From Reinekea sp. G2M2-21 (GTDB lineage Bacteria > Pseudomonadota > Gammaproteobacteria > Pseudomonadales > Natronospirillaceae): DNA of 43,226 nucleotides. Shown here one piece after another: positions 35,724 through 41,560 of this stretch. Both the position numbers and the translations under genes were made by a program. The number at the start of each line of letters is the position of its first letter. The stretch's first letter is position 1. Under the pieces are notes generated by a model, which was not told where the DNA came from, searched no databases, and worked only from the letters and a program-made list of their open reading frames with translations. The stretch spans positions 1 to 43,226 of the forward strand of contig NZ_JADPQG010000012.1 of NCBI RefSeq assembly GCF_015687175.1. The letters are read 5' to 3'.

Positions 35724-35785
35724 ATGGTACGCAGGGCGCTGAAATAAACGTGTGATGGGGTTCAATTCGTACTTTGTTGTGACAA
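35724..35785 (-). promoter_or_regulatory. Conserved promoter element of lipoprotein 3
   Basis: On the minus strand: TGTCACAAC, AGTAC, then TTGAACCCCATCACACG (TTGAAC at 35765-35760), then TACCAT (35729-35724) exactly 30 bases after TTGAAC and 38 bases before the start codon. Confidence 0.6.
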
Positions 35786-36420
35786 AAATGTGCCGAGACA
35801 GCTGTTTTTGGCGTATATGGCGTGATAATTCGTGGGAAAGTTGACGGATTCAGGTTATTTCAACGATGTTTTGGGGGCACAAATGCGATGATCAAAAAAT
35901 TGACTCTAAACCCCGGATTTCGGGCGCTTCCGGGGTATCCGTACAATGTGCTGTTCATCACACAAAATCCGCATGAACACAGAGCCCTGTGAGTCTTAGA
36001 TCAGGTATTTGAGCGAGGGAAGTCATCAACTGAGTTCGTTGGACCCATAACCCTTGCTTTCGCAATGATTAGTATGACACCTGAGGATATTTATATGAGT
36101 TTGTAAACCAGCTCGGCGGCTGGCTGACCTGCCGGTGGATTTGGTGATCAAATACCGCCAATTTCCCATCGACTCTGGCGTGGGTTTGGCGATATTCGTC
36201 AAGGACGTGTCGAAAAATCACTCAAAAAGGCAATTCTGATTGAATTTTATCCAGTTTTTTTGCCAACCGGTTCAACTTATAGCATTGTTTGGATCTCGCT
36301 CGGTGTACAGCCATTCACCGGCGAACAGTTAGCCAGATGTGTTTCTTATCCCTGTTGTTAGAGAAGTAGCAGCTCGCCGCCCTCGGGTGGCTTTTTTTTG
36401 CCTGTCGGTTTTGTTTCTGA
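35786..36420. other. Intergenic region with orphan terminator and possible decayed coding DNA
   Basis: About 635 bases with no complete gene. Two short open stretches (about 36009-36106 and 36107-36232) have a coding-like look but lack starts and are interrupted; they may be remnants. A plus-strand terminator at 36376-36399 has no gene ahead of it and may end a small RNA beginning somewhere after about 36230. Confidence 0.4.
36376..36399 (+). terminator. Orphan plus-strand intrinsic terminator
   Basis: The stem GCCGCC with GGTGGC (one G-T pair) closes a CTCG loop and is followed by eight T (36392-36399). There is no A-run on the other side, so it does not serve the minus-strand rof gene. No plus-strand gene precedes it, which suggests an unannotated small RNA ending here. 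Confidence 0.6.
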
Positions 36421-36693
36421 TTAACGCAACCGGATGACGCGCCAGCGCTGGCCGTCCATCTCTTCATCGCCTTGGGAGTGTGGGTAACGCAGGGTCGCGA
36501 CCTGCTGCAGCGGCACCGTTCGCTCACCGCCGTGGACACGCAATACAAGGCATTCGTCGCCCTCAACCTTGCGCAGCGTTGCCGCTATGCCCTGGATGCG
36601 TTCGCCACCAATCCGCGTTAGCCGAACGGGTAAGGCCAACACGCACACATGCTCAAAGTGGTCCTGTATGTCACACGCAATAGGTTTGTTCAT
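36421..36693 (-). CDS. rof: Rho-binding antiterminator, Rof/YaeO family
   Basis: This is a 90-residue protein that fits the ROF family: PIACDIQDHFEHVCVLALPVRL at the start, then GIAATLRKVEGDECLVL and TVPLQQVATLRYP. E. coli Rof (YaeO) binds Rho hexamers and blocks their RNA loading, inhibiting Rho-dependent termination; residues differ here but the pattern is the same. The C-terminal 20 residues are extra. The gene overlaps the upstream radical-SAM gene by four bases (ATGA at 36690-36693), so both are made from one mRNA. A functional link between the two is not known to me. Confidence 0.8.
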   Translation of the reverse strand: MNKPIACDIQDHFEHVCVLALPVRLTRIGGERIQGIAATLRKVEGDECLVLRVHGGERTVPLQQVATLRYPHSQGDEEMDGQRWRVIRLR

Positions 36694-37967
36694 TCAACTT
36701 CCTGTAGCAGTATCCGCTGTTCCGATGCCTGCAGTTCACGCATCTGTTCACGTAGTGTATTCACCGCCACGTAAAATTCACGCATTAATGCCAGCGCAAG
36801 GTAACGCCCTTGCTCGGTAACCACATACGCATCATCTGCAACTTGAATCATTCTCGCTGTTTTTAGTGCGGCGATATCGGCGCTCCATAGTTTCCGCAAT
36901 CGCCTGTCTACCGGTGCTACGGCCGCCACCTGTAAGCTAAACAATTGCAACAACATGCGGTAACTCAGTGCCTGGGCTGGCGTAAAATGTTGCCCCGCCA
37001 CCAACCGGTTACCGCCAGCCTGTACCGTTTCTATATAGCGTTCAATATTAAAGTCGTTCACCAACAATTGGTGGTTCACATAACTGAAGGCGCCACTGCC
37101 CAGGCCCAGATAATGTTCGTTCTGCGTTACGTATTCATCGTGTGCATTCACCGTATTGCGGTTAAAACACCAAGCACTGCTCAGGGTATACCGGTGGCCC
37201 AGCACCCGGCACAATTGCTGGTATTTTTTGTGTTCTCCTTTGAGTTGATAAGCCCCCATGGATTCCCGCAACAACGAAGTTTTTTGCCGTGTAGGCATTA
37301 ACGGATACCAGCTGATCTGTTTGATATCTGCCTCTAGCAACGCAAGCGCATCCTGTTGCAAGCTGGCAACGGACTGCCCAGGTAAGTTGAAGATCATATC
37401 CACATTGAAGGTGTCAAAGTAAGCGTTCGCTAACGCCAGGCGGGGCAGAATGTCTTCTGCCGAACCATAGGCCTCAAATCGGTTCATAGCGCGCAGCAGG
37501 GTGTTATCCAAACTTTGTACACCCACCGACAGCCGGTTTACACCGGCCGCGCGCAAAGCGGTTAACGTAGCCGGCACCAGATGGTTTGGGTTGGTTTCTA
37601 CCGACATCACCTTTGGTGCAAACAGTGTTTGGCACAACGTTAATGTTGTGCAAAGCTCATCCACCAACACCGTTGGGGTACCGCCACCGATATACACCTC
37701 GCTTACCTGCCAACCGGCCGCGTGCGCCTGACGTATGTCTTCGCGCAAGGCTGCGAAGTAAGCCCTCGCTAACGGTTCACTGAACAACACCCGGTGAAAG
37801 GTGCAGTAAGTGCAGAGCGACTCGCAAAAGGGAATGTGCAAGTACAGCGCGACCTTGCTTTTTAACGCATGAGGCAGCGTGGGGCGGATCGGCTGTAAAT
37901 GCAGTTGATGCCGGAACAACCGCCGCACGGCCGCACTGGTGAGGGGTAAGTCTGAAAACAGCGACAT
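36690..37967 (-). CDS. HemW-like radical SAM protein (coproporphyrinogen III oxidase family)
   Basis: This is a 425-residue radical-SAM protein. The iron-sulfur cluster motif is CESLCTYC (CxxxCxxC) in IPFCESLCTYCTF. SAM-binding and family marks are VYIGGGTPTVL, SVETNPNHL, RLSVGVQSLD and DMIFNLPGQ. It belongs to the HemN/HemW/HutW superfamily; it is too diverged to say whether it oxidises coproporphyrinogen, carries haem (HemW) or cleaves haem (HutW/ChuW). The LGLGSGAFSYV segment near 290 recalls HemW. GGAGG is seven bases before the ATG. It is followed, with overlap, by rof. Confidence 0.85.
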   Translation of the reverse strand: MSLFSDLPLTSAAVRRLFRHQLHLQPIRPTLPHALKSKVALYLHIPFCESLCTYCTFHRVLFSEPLARAYFAALREDIRQAHAAGWQVSEVYIGGGTPTVLVDELCTTLTLCQTLFAPKVMSVETNPNHLVPATLTALRAAGVNRLSVGVQSLDNTLLRAMNRFEAYGSAEDILPRLALANAYFDTFNVDMIFNLPGQSVASLQQDALALLEADIKQISWYPLMPTRQKTSLLRESMGAYQLKGEHKKYQQLCRVLGHRYTLSSAWCFNRNTVNAHDEYVTQNEHYLGLGSGAFSYVNHQLLVNDFNIERYIETVQAGGNRLVAGQHFTPAQALSYRMLLQLFSLQVAAVAPVDRRLRKLWSADIAALKTARMIQVADDAYVVTEQGRYLALALMREFYVAVNTLREQMRELQASEQRILLQEVE

Positions 37968-38381
37968 ATGAATGCCTCCGTTAAGGGTTAGTTTCAGTCT
38001 AGCCTCATCGTTTTCGGGTGGTTTGATGCAGCGCAGATTATGCCGCGTTCAGCTACAGCAACGTGAATTGACGTGTCATGAGTAAAAAATGGCAGGCTGC
38101 AGAGCCGCGTCAAAGGCCGGAACGGGTGAACCAACACTTGAATACCTTGCGCAACTGCCCCTATAGCCCAACAACATAACCACGCCCTTTAAAATAAAAG
38201 CGACCGTAGTAGGATTTTAGCTCGTGCATTGATATACTCTGCCGCCCTTGAAATTTGGCCGTAACGCCCAATTAAAGGGGAATGGTGATTTTAATCCCAG
38301 CCACACTCGAAAGAGTGCCTTAACGAATTCTGCTCTCAGTAATGTTTATGCAATTAAGTGTTTAAGCGTTATGGAGGACGT
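37968..38381. other. Intergenic region before tmRNA
   Basis: About 410 bases. A 65-codon frame from 38248 is not convincing. A TATACT at 38233-38238 could be a -10 box for the tmRNA precursor, but without a clear -35. No tRNA is recognised. Confidence 0.4.
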
Positions 38382-38465
38382 ACTGGCAAGGCGTGATTTG
38401 AAGCGAGCAAGGGCATGTACTTTGGTATATGACCGAGTGAAGTGAAAATCAACAACGCAGCCAGT
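38382..38465. repeat. 84-base imperfect palindrome just upstream of ssrA
   Basis: The outer arms ACTGGC (38382-38387) and GCCAGT (38460-38465) match exactly. Inner arms pair partly: TGATTT with AAATCA, and CATGTAC with GTATATG around a short loop. It ends 19 bases before the tmRNA 5' end. It resembles dispersed palindromic repeats of marine gammaproteobacteria in style; copy number in the genome cannot be judged from one window. Confidence 0.55.
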
Positions 38466-38484
38466 GCAGTGCAAATAGTTTAAA

Positions 38485-38880
38485 GGGGGCGACCTGGCTT
38501 CGACGCGGATTACAAAGCTCCAGGTGCATGTCGTAATGGTAGCGAATTACGTTAAACCAAAGCTGCAAACTTATAGTTGCAAATGATGACAACTACGCGT
38601 TGGCTGCTTAATTAGGAAACTACTTAAGTAAGTAATGCTAAACTGGGTCTTAGTTACCCGGCGATCACTGGTTTGTGCCTGAACGGGCCTACTGATCGTT
38701 AAACATTCAGGATAAGCGAAAAGGTTGCCAAGGCCGGATCGCCGACAACTTATATCCCTGGCTCCCCGAGTCGCACCTGTCCTTCGGTAACGGCAAGGGT
38801 AAACTAAAGAAGTGACTAAACATGTAGGACCGCGAGTGGCGGATTTGCGGACGCGGGTTCGATTCCCGCCGCCTCCACCA
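38485..38880 (+). ncRNA. ssrA: Transfer-messenger RNA (tmRNA)
   Basis: This one-piece tmRNA of about 396 bases rescues stalled ribosomes with SmpB. The 5' end GGGGGCG pairs with CGCCTCC before the 3' CCA to make the acceptor stem. The 3' end has the T-arm GGTTCGATTCCC and ends in the encoded CCA at 38880. The tag reading frame runs 38579-38611 and encodes ANDDNYALAA followed by TAA, one residue different from the E. coli tag (ANDENYALAA). The resume codon is GCA. The 3' end is intact. DNA of a Tn7-like element follows within about 26 bases. Confidence 0.97.
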
Positions 38881-38893
38881 TAAAACACAAAAT

Positions 38894-38966
38894 AGCCCTC
38901 ACGCCGTGTCGTTTAGGGCATAAGTTGGCAAAATTGACAACTTATGCCTGACACCGGCTAAGGGCT
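38894..38966. repeat. Nested inverted repeat after ssrA, possible terminator and transposon end
   Basis: Outer arms AGCCCT (38894-38899) and AGGGCT (38961-38966), middle arms GCCGTGTC (38903-38910) and GACACCGGC (38950-38958, one extra C), and inner arms GGCATAAGTTG (38917-38927) and CAACTTATGCC (38938-38948) all nest around a 10-base centre. It is followed by TTTCT. It can be read as a long ssrA terminator, or as the native terminator arms interrupted by a TGTC...GACA element. Confidence 0.7.
38907..38931 (+). mobile_element. Candidate outer end of Tn7-like element
   Basis: The sequence starts TGTCGTTTAGG, and Tn7/Tn5053-type elements commonly end in TGT or TGTC. It begins 26 bases after the ssrA CCA. 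Three related motifs follow: 38914-38931 (minus), 38934-38951 (plus) and 38996-39013 (plus), with core CAACTTATGC; the last two match at 16 of 18 positions. They may be TnsB-binding sites. Their mixed orientation is unusual, and the far end is outside the window. Confidence 0.45.
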
Positions 38967-38975
38967 TTCTAATAA

Positions 38976-39021
38976 AATCAAGCACTTAGCTGTTTTTGAC
39001 AGCTTATGCTTGATTTTTTTT
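38976..39021. terminator. Terminator between ssrA and tniQ
   Basis: AATCAAGCA and AGCTG on the left pair with CAGCT and TGCTTGATT on the right around a TTTTTGA loop, followed by eight T on the plus strand. On the minus strand the stem is followed by TTTTATTA, so it probably also ends the tns operon. Confidence 0.65.
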
Positions 39022-39023
39022 GC

Positions 39024-40430
39024 CTAAGCAAAAGCCATATTACCGATTCTTTTATATTTACTGTTTTTAGACTTAGCTTTTCTTTTTCTTGATTGATTGT
39101 CTACCGCTTTTTGAATGCGGATAGCCATTTGATCTAATGTAAATTTATCATTTATTTCGTCAATTAAACTCGGAGGGAAGTATCGAATGATTGCTTCTAT
39201 GCTAGGTTCTCGTTGTTTAGACATTAGATCCGAAACAGCTCTTTCAATTTGGTAACTTAAGTCAGTCTCCAGCTTCTCCCTCAAAATGAGGTTGTGGTCG
39301 TTGTATACTTGGGAGACCTGTTCACAAAGTATTTTGTGGTGCCGATACAAATAGTTTTTGTCGATTTTAAAGTGTTCTGCAATAGCCTCTCGGCTAGTAG
39401 GTTCTATTTTTCCTGCCGCCATATCCTGTAAGTAAGCTTTAATCTGGTCTTTCAGAACAATTACGCCAAATTTCGAAAGTTGATTGAATTTTAAGCACAA
39501 TCCTTTGTTTAAAATGATTTTTTTCATGAATATATTCGTCGGGTAAAAGAGCTGATGGGGACCAAAAAGCGTCAATGCGCGCTGGATAGCAAATAAATTC
39601 TCAATTTGGGGTCGCTTCTCCCCACTGATCCAAGCTCTAACAGTTCTTTCGTTTACACCAATAGTATCCGCGATGTACTTACTGGTTGCCTCAGGGTAAG
39701 CTTCGCGAAGGGCTTTCATATTGGCTATAAATTGCTCGCTTTTTAACTGATATTCATCGTACGTATGGACATAAAACATGGTGAACATCGTCTTGAAATT
39801 ATCAAGTAGATCCAGATCAATAGAAGCTTCATATTTGTCTCCTAGGAATTCCTGGCAATAATGGCAATAGCCAAGCTCAGTGGACGTCGAAACATAAGGC
39901 TGTGTTCGATGGCAGGACGGACATTTGGTGCTGAGTTTTTGTCCATGCACCATACAATGTTGTACATGATCTAGAGACCAGTAAAGATCATCGAAACATC
40001 CACTTTCATCTTCGCTGCCAAACTTGCTTCTTCTGTTTGAGTAGCACCTAGAACACCATTTCTTGTGTTTTGCGATGAGTCCATGAGATTTGGGATCAAT
40101 GACAGAGTGCAAATAGCTATATGAATAAAATTTTTCCCTCTCAATTCCACACATTCGATTCAGCTTTCTCTCAAATTCAATTGTCTCATGGGTGCATGAG
40201 TTAATTTGGGATGCGATTTCGAAGTTGAAAAACTCCCGGCTTCGCTTTGATCTTCCTTCATTGAAGTAGTGTTCGTAGAGCGCCGTAGGCGGGATGTTGT
40301 ATTTGAAGGCGATTCTACTCAAGCGCGAAGTGTTTGATTCGCAACCTGTTTCTCGGCGTTCATCCAAGTAGAATAATTGAGGGTTATTACCTCGAGCGGC
40401 CGAAATTTCGAAATGGCTAAGTCTCAGCAT
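39024..40430 (-). CDS. tniQ: TniQ/TnsD-like target-selection protein
   Basis: This is a 468-residue protein with the TniQ pattern: KKWCSRCYSN (Cys126, Cys129), then DDLYWSLDHVQHCMVHGQKL (Cys159, His162), CPSCH (170-174) and CHYC (189-192), forming two zinc-binding modules. A helix-turn-helix follows (about 247-285, SKYIADTIGVNERTVRAWISG), then a second HTH-like segment (347-365) and a basic C-terminus. TnsD/TniQ proteins recognise the target site and recruit TnsC. The length is near that of TnsD (about 508) rather than short CRISPR-linked TniQ (about 400). It overlaps the tnsC gene by seven bases. DNA is AT-rich compared with the left 38 kb. Confidence 0.85.
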   Translation of the reverse strand: MLRLSHFEISAARGNNPQLFYLDERRETGCESNTSRLSRIAFKYNIPPTALYEHYFNEGRSKRSREFFNFEIASQINSCTHETIEFERKLNRMCGIEREKFYSYSYLHSVIDPKSHGLIAKHKKWCSRCYSNRRSKFGSEDESGCFDDLYWSLDHVQHCMVHGQKLSTKCPSCHRTQPYVSTSTELGYCHYCQEFLGDKYEASIDLDLLDNFKTMFTMFYVHTYDEYQLKSEQFIANMKALREAYPEATSKYIADTIGVNERTVRAWISGEKRPQIENLFAIQRALTLFGPHQLFYPTNIFMKKIILNKGLCLKFNQLSKFGVIVLKDQIKAYLQDMAAGKIEPTSREAIAEHFKIDKNYLYRHHKILCEQVSQVYNDHNLILREKLETDLSYQIERAVSDLMSKQREPSIEAIIRYFPPSLIDEINDKFTLDQMAIRIQKAVDNQSRKRKAKSKNSKYKRIGNMAFA

Positions 40431-41548
40431 ATGGGATCCCTCTTAGGGTCTCGCACTCCGACTGGTTTATTGGTTTTCTTCCCAGGTTTCCTTTTTTTCA
40501 TACCAATCCGGTTCCGTATATCACTGAACGACGTCCGTTCTAACATTGCCTCTCCAGTTTTAATTTCATCCCAGATAGTTTCGATATCATCACTGCTTAT
40601 GCTGTGCTCAAACAGAAGTGATGGGGTTAGCGTGGAGGTTATTGACATCGAATCAATCGCACGCTCTATCATCTCTTTTAAGATTCCAATACATCCGGCA
40701 CAGCGGACGTAAGCTTCATCAATATTGTTTTCAGCTAGTAACTCGGTACTTAGATGGAACGGCACATGTGCCAGAAGTCCGGAATAAGCGGTAAGAAATC
40801 CATTGTACTCTTCAGCTGCTATTTCTTTTGATTTAATGCTGTCAGATAAGTCATGGTGTCGAAAATGTAGGTTTGTGCTTCGGCGGGAGTTTTGGCCGTT
40901 CCAATGGATTTTTTCGATTCCTTCGTAGGTCCCAACTAAAATGAATTGGCATTTGGAAATATTTGTAAGGCTCTTCAATACATCCAGGTTGTGCTTAACG
41001 TTCGCTTCGGTATAGACAAACATGTGTTGAATCTCGTCAAGAATGATGACTTGCACATTCATTTCCCTGATGCGCTCAATAACTCGTTGTCTGAGTTCGT
41101 CTTCACTAAGCGATTTTAAAGAGAATACATTTGGTGAATTCTTTGACTGGTCTGAGTGCTTAGCCTGTTTAAGCAAATCTACTGGAGGGTGCATCAGTGC
41201 TTCGAGTATTTCCTTGTACATCATTTTCCAAGGAAATTTTGTTACATCACCTAGTGCAGGAACCTCGACATAGATAGCCGGTAAATCGCCAATTTTCATT
41301 GACGAAGCAGACTTATTGAAGCAAGTGATTAAGGATTCCTTACACACCACAGATTTACCAGCTCCAGTTGGTCCGGTTATTTTGATAATCGGGTACTTCT
41401 TAAAATCAAATAAACGACTAATGACGTCATTGAGTATCTGATCGAATTTCGGGTGGTCTAGTAAAAAGCCCTCGGAAAAGTAGTCAACGCGGTTTTCTTT
41501 GTCCTGTTGAAGGAGTTCTTCTGGAAATGCAGCTTGATTATGATACAT
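40424..41548 (-). CDS. tniB: TnsC/TniB-like AAA+ transposition ATPase
   Basis: This is a 374-residue AAA+ ATPase. Walker A is GPTGAGKS (residues 59-66), Walker B is VIILDEIQHM (about 167-176), and sensor 1 lies in QFILVGTYEG (201-210). The order and the DEIQHM variant are typical of TnsC/TniB. It should form a filament on target DNA and link the TniQ selector to the TnsB transposase. AGAGGG precedes the ATG. It starts 12 bases after the tnsB stop. The C-terminus is basic and Lys-rich, as expected for contact with partner proteins. Confidence 0.9.
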   Translation of the reverse strand: MYHNQAAFPEELLQQDKENRVDYFSEGFLLDHPKFDQILNDVISRLFDFKKYPIIKITGPTGAGKSVVCKESLITCFNKSASSMKIGDLPAIYVEVPALGDVTKFPWKMMYKEILEALMHPPVDLLKQAKHSDQSKNSPNVFSLKSLSEDELRQRVIERIREMNVQVIILDEIQHMFVYTEANVKHNLDVLKSLTNISKCQFILVGTYEGIEKIHWNGQNSRRSTNLHFRHHDLSDSIKSKEIAAEEYNGFLTAYSGLLAHVPFHLSTELLAENNIDEAYVRCAGCIGILKEMIERAIDSMSITSTLTPSLLFEHSISSDDIETIWDEIKTGEAMLERTSFSDIRNRIGMKKRKPGKKTNKPVGVRDPKRDPIC

Positions 41549-41560
41549 ATTATGTCCCTC

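Noticed and set aside
36009-36232. Two short coding-like stretches as a pseudogene
   Set aside because: They are too short and have no recognisable family; they could be chance, so they are mentioned only in the intergenic entry.
38248-38445. 65-codon frame upstream of ssrA
   Set aside because: It overlaps the palindrome before tmRNA and has no recognisable domain or start signal.
38881-39023. Tyrosine-recombinase attachment site in ssrA
   Set aside because: No tyrosine integrase is in the window and the neighbouring genes are of the Tn7/Tn5053 class, though an integrase beyond the edge cannot be excluded.
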